NCBI RefSeq assembly: GCF_000380165.1
Contig: NZ_KB904695.1
Location: 1 to 33,318 of the forward strand
DNA length: 33,318 nucleotides
Origin: Wenjunlia vitaminophila DSM 41686
Lineage (GTDB): Bacteria; Actinomycetota; Actinomycetes; Streptomycetales; Streptomycetaceae
Direction of reading: 5' to 3'
Shown here piece after piece: positions 16,820 through 23,899 of the stretch. The notes below the pieces were generated by a model. The model was not told the origin of the DNA, did no database searches, and saw nothing but the letters and a program-made list of their open reading frames with translations. Made by a program: the position numbers and the translations under genes. Position 1 is the stretch's first letter. Every line of letters begins with the position of its first letter.

Positions 16820-19579
16820 CTAGCAGTGCTGCACCCTTCGCCTGCGCACCAGCACGACCAGGGCCGCGCCGAGGAGGGTGAGCGCCACGGAGCCGGCCAG
16901 GGCCAGCGGAACCATCCCGCTGGTGCCGGTGGCCGCCATGCTCCCGCCGGGCGGCTGGCCCGGGTCGTGCGGCTTGGCCGGCGGGTCCGGTGCCGGCGTG
17001 GTGGGTGTCGGCGTCGGGGGTGGCGGCGTCGGGGTGGTGGGCAGCCGCCGGTTGACCGCCGTCACCGAGACCCCGGCGTCGAGGTTGTCGGACGTCAGCT
17101 CCAGCGGCCCGAAGACCGCCACGTCCGGTACGGCGTAACCCTTGGGCGGGCTGACCTCCTCCCAGTAGTACGTGCCCGGCACGCCGGTACCGCCGCACTT
17201 GCCGTCGGCCTTGGTCATGCAGGGCTCGCCAACCTTCGTGTCCGGCTCGTCCCCGGTGGCCTGCAGGCCGTCGGTGCCGTTCGTCTCCTTCCACAACTGG
17301 AACTTCGCCCCGGCCAGCGCCTTGCCGTCCTGGTCGTGCTTGACCAGGCGCAGCTCGCCCTCCTGCTGTCGGAAGCCGAAGTCGTAGGTGTGGTCGTTCT
17401 CCCCAGGCCCGCCGGTGGTCAGCGCCCGTTCGGGGAACTTCGCGCCGGTCGGGACGATGCCCTTGGAGTCGACGAAGTGGTTGTCGCCGACGTCCGCCTC
17501 CGTGGGCACCCACTGGTGGAGCGGTCCACCCTCGGCGTAGTCGGCCGGGTTGTCGAGGCGGATGGTGTACTTCGTCTTCGGCTTGAGGCCTCCGGTGACG
17601 TTGGAGTCGTCGAAGTAGTACTCACCACGCGCCGTCGTCTTGGTCGTCCCTACGAGCTCGCCGGCCTCGTCGTACAGGTTGACCGTCACGCCCGCGACAG
17701 GCTTCTGGCCAGGGAGCTGGAGGCCCGAACGCTCGGGGTCGTACCAGACCCGGTTGCCGATCTGGAGGGGCGCCTGGTCGCAGAGCACCTCCAGGTCACC
17801 CATCGAGGCGCCCTTGCCGAACGGGGCGGACGTCCCCGCGGGGGTGAGCCGCAGGCCGTACTTCGGGTCCTGCGTGCCGTCGCGCTTCACGAAGGAGGTG
17901 CCGTACCCGACAGGGGTGCTGTTGGGGTCGAAACCGGAGGACGCGATGGTGTCCTCCACCGCGGAGCGCGCCATGCCCGCGAAGGCCGCGTTGTGGTGGA
18001 ACGTCATCCGGCTGTTGTCGAAGAAGCGGGTGCCCCGGGGGGAGAGCCCGCAGCCCTCGTTGGTGTCCAGCACGTACGTCCCGCCCGACAGGCAGGCCTT
18101 GTTCAGGTCGCCGCCGGACAGGACCGTGGTGATCGGACCAGGTGTGACGCCGGCGGGGGCGCGGTCAGCGAAGCGGTCACGGAAGGCCACCAGCATCGAG
18201 CCGTCGGTCTCGAAGTCGATCTCGCCCACCTGCGGCTCCGGTTGAGCCACGGCGCCACGGCACTCCTCACCGTTCTGGGAGGTCGGGAAGGTGTTGGTCC
18301 AGGGGAACCAGCCCGCCCCGCCGCATCGCGCCCCGTCGCCGACCGTGGACTCGCGCGGATAGTCCAGCGGCTGGTCCAGCACCGGCTCCCCGAACGCTCC
18401 GGTGTCGAGGTCGAAGGGCATGACCACCGCGCGCAGGTCCGAGACCTTGCCGGTGGACTCGCCCGAGCACACCCCGCCGAGGTAGCCGACGCCGTCGTGG
18501 ATGCCGAGGCCGAACGGGCGCCAGTCCACTGCCGCCGGACATCCCGGGTCCGGGATGGCGGTGACGGCCTTCGGTCGCACGGCGGTCGCCACCGTGGCGT
18601 TGTAGCGGTAGAGCTTGCGGTTGTTGAGGTTGACGACGAACAGGTCCTTGCCGTCATCGGTGATCTTGATGCCGCCCAGGCTCTCCTTGCCGGGCGTGCC
18701 GATGAACCCGTCGTCGGTACCCGGGCCGTGCGCCGTCGTCCCCGCGTCCGGGACGACGGTGAACAGGGTGGTCTTCTTCTGTGCCAGGTCGGTCACGTAG
18801 ACCGCCCCGGGGCCACCAGGACCGTAGGCCGTGCTGCGCTTGGCCACCGCCGAGGAGAACACCCGCTTGTCGGCCTTGTTCCACGCGATGCCGTACAGCG
18901 TGCCGGTGTCGGCGTTGGTGGCGATGTTCGTGACGTTGACGTCAACGCCGTCCTGGCCGCGTGCGCTGTACGGGAAGGAGACCAGCGTGCGCGGGTTACC
19001 GCTCTCGGTCGAGGCGGCCTGGCAGGTGGTCACCAACGGGGCGTTCTTCTGACAGTACTCCGCCGGGCTCCACAGCCCGGTGGTGTACTCCACGCTCTTC
19101 CCGTCGGAGAGGTCGACGAACTCCTCGTTGCTGCTCAACTGGTTGGGCGCGCCGTCCAGCCCCTCGCGCGAGGCGAAGGCCGGGAACAGCACGCCCGGCT
19201 TCGGGTTCACGACCTGCACCCGGTACTTGCCGTTGGTGGTCTCGCCCGCCGGCGGAGTCAGGGTCACGGTGCCGTCGGCCGCCGTGACCCCCTCGGTGCC
19301 CACCCCGGCGTCGTCGGTGAGAGTCACCTTGACGCCCGCCATGCCCGGTTCGAGCGCGGGCGTCCACGCGCCGCTGGTGTCCACGGCCCGGACCACCCGG
19401 ACCTTCACCGACCCGTCCTGCGCCTGCGAGTGTGCTGCGGGCGCCCCGACTATCGAGCCACTGCCGATTCCCGTGGCGAGCGCGACCAGGCAGCCAACGG
19501 TGCGGCGACCGGGTAAGCCCGGCCGTCGCCGACGCAGCCCGGGCGCGGCTCCCTTCACTTGATCACTTGTGGATGTCAT
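16820..19579 (-). CDS. Large SdrD/SpaA-domain cell-surface protein with C-terminal sorting-like signal
   Basis: A 919-residue secreted protein. After a signal peptide (hydrophobic segment before AAHSQA, ~28-52) come a Cna-B-like domain (~55-150) and a ~450-residue region with repeated short beta units that resembles a propeller (for example KITDDGKDLFVVNLNNRKLYR). An SdrD B-type domain starts at IGNRVWYDPERSGLQLPGQKPVAGV. A SpaA/prealbumin-like domain follows, with GELRLVKHDQDGKALAGAKF and YYWEEVSPPKGY; its Lys and Glu may form an isopeptide bond. A Pro/Thr stalk then leads to MAATG (881-885), a membrane segment and RRRR. The signal resembles the LAXTG of Streptomyces sortase E substrates but has Met in place of Leu. 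Codon 22 is TTA (19514-19516). No sortase gene is in the window. Confidence 0.88.
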   Translation of the reverse strand: MTSTSDQVKGAAPGLRRRRPGLPGRRTVGCLVALATGIGSGSIVGAPAAHSQAQDGSVKVRVVRAVDTSGAWTPALEPGMAGVKVTLTDDAGVGTEGVTAADGTVTLTPPAGETTNGKYRVQVVNPKPGVLFPAFASREGLDGAPNQLSSNEEFVDLSDGKSVEYTTGLWSPAEYCQKNAPLVTTCQAASTESGNPRTLVSFPYSARGQDGVDVNVTNIATNADTGTLYGIAWNKADKRVFSSAVAKRSTAYGPGGPGAVYVTDLAQKKTTLFTVVPDAGTTAHGPGTDDGFIGTPGKESLGGIKITDDGKDLFVVNLNNRKLYRYNATVATAVRPKAVTAIPDPGCPAAVDWRPFGLGIHDGVGYLGGVCSGESTGKVSDLRAVVMPFDLDTGAFGEPVLDQPLDYPRESTVGDGARCGGAGWFPWTNTFPTSQNGEECRGAVAQPEPQVGEIDFETDGSMLVAFRDRFADRAPAGVTPGPITTVLSGGDLNKACLSGGTYVLDTNEGCGLSPRGTRFFDNSRMTFHHNAAFAGMARSAVEDTIASSGFDPNSTPVGYGTSFVKRDGTQDPKYGLRLTPAGTSAPFGKGASMGDLEVLCDQAPLQIGNRVWYDPERSGLQLPGQKPVAGVTVNLYDEAGELVGTTKTTARGEYYFDDSNVTGGLKPKTKYTIRLDNPADYAEGGPLHQWVPTEADVGDNHFVDSKGIVPTGAKFPERALTTGGPGENDHTYDFGFRQQEGELRLVKHDQDGKALAGAKFQLWKETNGTDGLQATGDEPDTKVGEPCMTKADGKCGGTGVPGTYYWEEVSPPKGYAVPDVAVFGPLELTSDNLDAGVSVTAVNRRLPTTPTPPPPTPTPTTPAPDPPAKPHDPGQPPGGSMAATGTSGMVPLALAGSVALTLLGAALVVLVRRRRVQHC

Positions 19580-20488
19580 CCCCTGCTCTCAGCGTTAGAC
19601 AGCTCTGCTCATGAGGGAGTGCATAGAGATGCGGAGAACCGCATCGCCAGATCTTAAGGGAGTTTTGAGCGAGACTTTGACGGAATGACGAAACTCGTCC
19701 CTGCAAACCCTCGCGCAACACCCTTTGGGGGGGATTCCATGCTGGTCCAGGTATCTGTGGAAGGCTGCCGGAACGCGTGAAGGTCGCGGTTCTCGCGGGG
19801 GGCCTGGCGGCTGAACCGTTCGATGTTGACGGCGATCGCGATCAGGACGTGCTGGACGTGAACCCCCACTCCCCAACGCGCACCCGCGGTGCGGTGACAC
19901 CCTGGCCCCCGGCTCGTCGCCATGTTCGGTACCAAAGTCGCCACCCGGCGGCGGCCCAGTCGGTGGGCAGCGGGCCCCGTCCGGCACGAAGAACACCCTG
20001 CCGACCACTGCGCACGTCGACCCGGTCACGTCGTGCCAGGGCCACCGGGATCTCCGTGGCGTGACCAACGCGCGGCCACGCCATGGCCGTACCGGCACAG
20101 AGGCCAGCCACGAGCCGAGGGCACACGTCGCTCTTGTCGACAACCCATCCGCCGGGAGCTACTTCACCCAGGTCCGCCAGCCAGTCCCCCGGTCAACATC
20201 ACCAGTCATCACCAGTTGGACGGCACTCAGTTTCGGGGGCTGGCTTTGTGAGTGAGTTTTTCAGCCTCGGACTTTCATGCAATGGCCTGTTCAGCAGTTG
20301 ACCGGCGAAGCAGGAGTTCCTCTGCGCAGTGAGAATGAGGATCACCGAGGTCGTTGTTCCCGCTGAACCGGAGCACTTTCCGGGTGGCGCAGCCGATCGG
20401 TTGGCGCCGCGTGTACGCGTCCAGGTGGAACAGCCGCCAGGTCGTCGCGCGGGCCGGCTCGCGGTCCACGGGAAGGGCCGTGGCCCGG
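19580..20488. other. Gene-poor region upstream of the surface protein gene
   Basis: About 900 bp with no intact gene. It holds a frameshifted transposase remnant (19722-19890, minus). The part next to 19580-19700 is AT-richer and probably contains the surface-protein promoter. At 20195-20390 the base composition drops again and reads like eroded coding or insertion-sequence end material, but I recognise no family there. Confidence 0.5.
19722..19890 (-). pseudogene. Frameshifted C-terminal remnant of an insertion-sequence transposase
   Basis: One minus-strand frame reads VHVQHVLIAIAVNIERFSRQAP, and the next reads VPAAFHRYLDQHGIPP. Together they match the usual C-terminal end of a common Streptomyces DDE transposase group (a THVQHVLTAIAVNIERLS block followed by TAFQ.YLDQHGIP). 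The frame changes near 19765-19785. The rest of the transposase is absent or too decayed to read, so this is a dead fragment, probably of an IS1182-like element. The family name is from memory of the motif and is less sure than the identification as a transposase. Confidence 0.65.
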
Positions 20489-20869
20489 TCACCGGGAGGT
20501 GACCGGGACCTTGGTGTCGGCTGTCGGCTCGTCCGTGGCCTTCGCCGCCGGGTGCGCCTTGGTGAGCGTGAGGGTGCAGACGCCGTCCACACACTGACGC
20601 TCCAGACGGCCGCGGGAAACGGTCTGTGCCAGGCCGACCATCCAGCAGGTGGGGCAGCCGCGGAAGGCGACCAGGGCCAACGGGGCCGCCAGCAGGGTGG
20701 CCGGGCCAGCGACGGGCACCAGGCCGACCGAGCCGATGATCAACCCGAAGCCGATGGCGCCGCGCGCCAGGTGACGCGGGACGGACCTGCTGGCGAAGTT
20801 CGTCCCGGACACCCCGGACCGTGCGGTGGCCCAGGGCCCCCGCGGGGGCTTCACGGTTTTCACGGTCAC
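20489..20869 (-). CDS. DUF2892-like (YgaP-type) small membrane protein
   Basis: A 126-residue protein. Residues ~34-70 contain HLARGAIGFGLIIGSVGLVPVAGPATLLAAPLALVAF, two close membrane segments with the RG.IG pattern of the DUF2892/YgaP family. CPTC follows, then two more cysteines (RQCVDGVC). The four cysteines could bind metal or form a redox pair. The gene starts with GTG inside the stop of the ECF sigma gene (GTGA, 4-base overlap), so it is translationally coupled to it. It may be a target or a membrane modulator of the sigma factor; it does not look like a classical zinc-binding anti-sigma factor (no HxxxCxxC). Confidence 0.78.
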   Translation of the reverse strand: MTVKTVKPPRGPWATARSGVSGTNFASRSVPRHLARGAIGFGLIIGSVGLVPVAGPATLLAAPLALVAFRGCPTCWMVGLAQTVSRGRLERQCVDGVCTLTLTKAHPAAKATDEPTADTKVPVTSR

Positions 20870-21447
20870 GCGTCTCCTCCGATGGGTTGGTCGACGGATC
20901 GATCGGTTGCTTTCAGCGAGTGACGCAGTGCCGCACGCGCCCTGTGCAGACGCGACTTCATGGCGGCGTTGCTCAGACCGAGCGAATGGGCGACGGTCTT
21001 GCCGGGCAGGCCCTGTACGTCCCGCATGATCAGGACCTGCCGCTGGTCACGGGGGAGGGCACAGACCGCAGCCGCGATCCGTTCCACCTCCAGCCTGCGC
21101 AACACCGCGTCCTCGGCGGACGGTTCTGCGGACGCCTCCGGCTCGGCCGACGCGTCGTCGCTCCGCGGGACGAGCAGCCGGACCTGCCGGAGGCACTCGT
21201 TGCGCACGATCCGGAACATCCACGAGGCGAGCGCGCCAGTGGCCCGCAAGGTGCCGATCTTCCGATAGAGAATGATCAATGCCTCCTGCGCCGCGTCCTC
21301 CGCGTCCTGCGGTGAGGCGCACAGCGACAGGGCGAACCTGCGCACATGAGGCTGCGATGTCGCGACGACGGTGATGAGCGAAGTGACGTCGCCGTCCTGA
21401 GCTGCCTTGATCAGCCGCTCGTCCGGCCAGGGGAAGCGTTGGTTCAT
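20866..21447 (-). CDS. ECF-type RNA polymerase sigma factor
   Basis: A 193-residue sigma-70 family protein. Region 2 is seen in DAEDAAQEALIILYRKIGTL and ALASWMFRIVRNECLRQ. Region 4 is CALPRDQRQVLIMRDVQGLPGKTVAHSLGLSNAAMKSRLHRARAAL. It carries no C-terminal extra domain. It sits between a 29-aa membrane peptide gene upstream (42-base gap) and a coupled DUF2892-like membrane protein gene downstream, and these three probably form one operon. A palindrome at 21679-21691, within the likely promoter region, may be a regulator site. Confidence 0.9.
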   Translation of the reverse strand: MNQRFPWPDERLIKAAQDGDVTSLITVVATSQPHVRRFALSLCASPQDAEDAAQEALIILYRKIGTLRATGALASWMFRIVRNECLRQVRLLVPRSDDASAEPEASAEPSAEDAVLRRLEVERIAAAVCALPRDQRQVLIMRDVQGLPGKTVAHSLGLSNAAMKSRLHRARAALRHSLKATDRSVDQPIGGDA

Positions 21448-21489
21448 GTGCTACTCACACTCGGAAGGCGCTCTGTGCTCGGGCGCTGG

Positions 21490-21579
21490 TCAGCTTCGGC
21501 TCTTGTAGCGCCGCACCAGGTGCCAGCTACACGCGCCCACGAGCAGGGCTCCTATCACTACGAGGCCAGTAACCATCAT
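21490..21579 (-). CDS. 29-residue single-pass membrane peptide
   Basis: The peptide starts MMVTGLVVIGALLVGAC, has one membrane segment and ends in the basic tail HLVRRYKSRS. GGGAGG lies 8 bases before the first ATG (21579), a near-ideal ribosome binding site that none of the longer in-frame starts has. It lies 42 bases upstream of the ECF sigma gene on the same strand. No family is recognised. By position it could be a small membrane regulator of the sigma factor; that is inference. The second ATG (21576) is an equally possible start. Confidence 0.65.
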   Translation of the reverse strand: MMVTGLVVIGALLVGACSWHLVRRYKSRS

Positions 21580-21678
21580 GGATGTTTCCTCCCGGTTCCG
21601 CCGGCCCGTTCGACCGGTGCACAGACAAGAGACGGGGAGATCGGGAAAGGATTCAGCTTCCGGCGCTGTCGAACGTCT

Positions 21679-21691
21679 CGTTCCTGGAACG
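21679..21691. promoter_or_regulatory. CGTTCCTGGAACG palindrome upstream of the ECF operon
   Basis: Six-base arms around a central base lie 100 bases before the small membrane peptide. The GGAAC half-site also resembles the -35 element used by ECF sigma factors, so it may be an autoregulated promoter or an operator. Confidence 0.35.
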
Positions 21692-21844
21692 TTGCTGACC
21701 CGCCCCCCTGGTTCCCACGCGGTGCGCGACATCGGCGCCACCCTCTTCCCCGCCACGGCGCGGGCTCCGGAGCAGCACAGCACCATGCTGCGCGGCCGGC
21801 CCGTTCGGGCCTGGCTGACGGAGTTCGTCCCGACGGCGCGGCCG

Positions 21845-22537
21845 TCACGACGGGCGGTCGCCGGCGCCGTCCGGGGAGGCGTGCACCAGACCCGTGCGGT
21901 ACGCGATGACGACGAGTTGCGCCCGGTCGCGGGCCTCCAGCTTCGTCATCGCGCGCTGCACGTGGGCGCGGACGGTGAAGGGGCTGAGGAACATCCGCTC
22001 GGCGATCTCCTGGTTGGACAGTCCCGTGGCGACCAGTGCCACCATCTCGCGCTCGCGCGGGGTGAGGACGGCCAGCCGTTCGGGGTGGTGCCGCGGGGCG
22101 TCGTCCGGGGTGGCGAGGAAGCGGGCGACGAGGGAGCGGGTCGCGGCGGGCGACAGCAGGGTGTCGCCCGCCGCGATCGTACGGACCGCGTCCACCAGTT
22201 CACCGGCCCCGATGCCCTTGCCGATGAAGCCGCCGGCCCCCGCGCGCAGCGCCTGCGCGACGTACTCGTCCGTCTCGTACGTGGTGAGGATCAGAATCCG
22301 GCTGCCGCGCAGCTCGGGGTCCGCGGCGATCTCCGTCGTGGCGGTGAGACCGTCCACCTCGGGCATGCGGATGTCCATGACCACCACGTCCGGGCGCAGT
22401 TCGCGGGTGAGGTTCACCGCCTCCCTGCCGTCCGCGGCCTCACCGACCACGGTGATGTCGTCGGCGGTCTCGAGAAGCATCCGGAAGGCCCCGCGCAGCA
22501 GTGCCTGGTCGTCGGCGAGCAGCACCCGCACCGTCAT
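21845..22537 (-). CDS. NarL/LuxR-family response regulator
   Basis: A 230-residue protein. The receiver domain has the acidic pair Asp9-Asp10, phospho-acceptor Asp55 (VVVMDIRMPEVDG), Thr85 and Lys107. The C-terminal LuxR helix-turn-helix is LTPREREMVALVATGLSNQEIAERMFLSPFTVRAHVQRAM. The start codon overlaps the kinase gene's stop by four bases (ATGA), so the pair is coupled. With the MMPL transporter gene upstream it forms a three-gene operon. The transporter is a plausible target of the two-component system, though it could equally supply the signal. Confidence 0.95.
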   Translation of the reverse strand: MTVRVLLADDQALLRGAFRMLLETADDITVVGEAADGREAVNLTRELRPDVVVMDIRMPEVDGLTATTEIAADPELRGSRILILTTYETDEYVAQALRAGAGGFIGKGIGAGELVDAVRTIAAGDTLLSPAATRSLVARFLATPDDAPRHHPERLAVLTPREREMVALVATGLSNQEIAERMFLSPFTVRAHVQRAMTKLEARDRAQLVVIAYRTGLVHASPDGAGDRPS

Positions 22538-23892
22538 CGCGCGTCCCCCGCCTCTCCGTCACCCACCCGTCCACCGTCCCTCACTCCACCGTCCGTCGTT
22601 CCGTCGCCCGACGCTCCGTCGCCCGTACGCCCCCCGCTGGTTGCCGCGGCGTCGCTTGCGCGCGGCGTGTCCTTGGCGGCCGGGAGGGGCAGCTCGGTGG
22701 AGACGAGGAAGCCGCCCTCGGGACGTCTGCCCGCGGAGAGGTGTCCCCCGACCGCGGTGGCACGTTCACGCATCCCGATGAGACCGTAGCCGGGCGCACG
22801 CTCCCGCGCGGTGGCCGCACCCGGCGCCGTGGACGCGGCAGGTGCCGTACGGGCGCCGCCACCGTCGTCGGCGACGGTGATGGTCACGCGATCACGGTTC
22901 CAGACGAGGCGCACCCGGGCGCTGCCGGTGCCGGCGTGCTTGGTCACGTTGGTCAGGGCCTCCTGGACGATGCGGTACGCGGTGAGGTCCACCCCCGGCG
23001 GCAGCGGCCTGGCCGTGCCCTCCTGGTCCAGGGACACCTCCAGGCCCGCGCGGCCGAAGGATTCGAGGAGCGTGGCCAGCCGGGACAGCCCGGGGGCCGG
23101 TTCCGCGGGCTCGGCCGCGTCCCCGGACTGGCGGAGCAGCCCGACCGTGGCGCGCAGGTCGTCGAGGGCGTCGCTGGTCGTCTGGACCAGCTCCGCCAGG
23201 CTCCTGCGGACCTGTTCCGGGCGGGAGTCGAAGAGGTGGGCGGCGACCGTGGCCTGCGCGTTGGCCAGGGTGATCTGATGGGCAACGAGGTCGTGCAGCT
23301 CCCGGGCGATACGCAGCCGTTCCTCGGCCACCCTGCGGCGCGCCTCGCTCTCCCGGCTCTTCTCCGCCCGCCGCGCCCGCTCCTCCATGGCGGCCAGGTA
23401 CGCCCGCCGGTTGTGTGCCGAGTGTCCGAGCACGCCAGCCACCAGCGGGAACGCCGCCACCGAGCCCATCCGGCTGGCGTCCTGCCACGACAGGTCCTCG
23501 AACCAGGGGGTGGCGGCGAGCAGCAGCGCCGCGGAGGCGAGCGACACCATGGTCACGGCGCGCAGTTCGGTGCGGGCACGGAGCGCGTACGCGTAGGCGG
23601 CGATCACAGCGGGCGCCATGATCGGCGGGCTCAGCAGGAGGCCCAGGGGCGGCACCAGCAGCCCGGCCACGGTCGTGGCCGCCAGAGCAGCCAGGGGCGC
23701 CCGGTGCCGAACGGGCAGCACGGCACAGGACGCCACTGCGATCAGGTAGGCGGCGGCGGGCGGCGGTGCCAGCGTGTCGTCGACCCGCACCACGCCGCCG
23801 AGCAGGCAGAGCGTGAACGCCGTCGCCGTGATCGCCGCCTCCCGCCACCAGCTACGACGTGGTCGCCGGCCGCAGCCGCCCGGGTTCGTCAC
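22534..23892 (-). CDS. NarL-type sensor histidine kinase (HisKA_3)
   Basis: A 452-residue protein with about five or six hydrophobic segments in residues 20-160. The HisKA_3 dimerisation domain has phospho-acceptor His200 in RELHDLVAHQITLANAQ. The HATPase has N-box EALTNVTKHAG (Asn315), G1 DDGGG and GYGLIGMRERA. The catalytic domain ends near residue 405. The last ~47 residues are a Gly/Asp/Thr-rich low-complexity tail that normal relatives lack, encoded by degenerate CCGTC-type repeats. It follows the MMPL gene by 7 bases and overlaps the response regulator gene by 4. Confidence 0.93.
   Translation of the reverse strand: MTNPGGCGRRPRRSWWREAAITATAFTLCLLGGVVRVDDTLAPPPAAAYLIAVASCAVLPVRHRAPLAALAATTVAGLLVPPLGLLLSPPIMAPAVIAAYAYALRARTELRAVTMVSLASAALLLAATPWFEDLSWQDASRMGSVAAFPLVAGVLGHSAHNRRAYLAAMEERARRAEKSRESEARRRVAEERLRIARELHDLVAHQITLANAQATVAAHLFDSRPEQVRRSLAELVQTTSDALDDLRATVGLLRQSGDAAEPAEPAPGLSRLATLLESFGRAGLEVSLDQEGTARPLPPGVDLTAYRIVQEALTNVTKHAGTGSARVRLVWNRDRVTITVADDGGGARTAPAASTAPGAATARERAPGYGLIGMRERATAVGGHLSAGRRPEGGFLVSTELPLPAAKDTPRASDAAATSGGRTGDGASGDGTTDGGVRDGGRVGDGEAGDAR
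22556..22632. repeat. Degenerate CCGTC/CGTCG simple-sequence tract
   Basis: Irregular short repeats such as CCGTC, TCCGTCG and CGCCC run through this stretch. They encode the low-complexity Gly/Asp tail of the kinase and are likely to vary in length between strains. Confidence 0.55.
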
Positions 23893-23899
23893 GGCCGGG

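Noticed and set aside
16826-19516. An 896-codon open frame on the plus strand
   Set aside because: It is antisense to the surface protein gene, is rich in Arg/Gly/Val/His as GC-rich shadow frames are, and shows no domain.
20195-20390. Possible second insertion-sequence end or eroded gene
   Set aside because: Composition is unusual, but I found no inverted repeat pair or family motif to support it.
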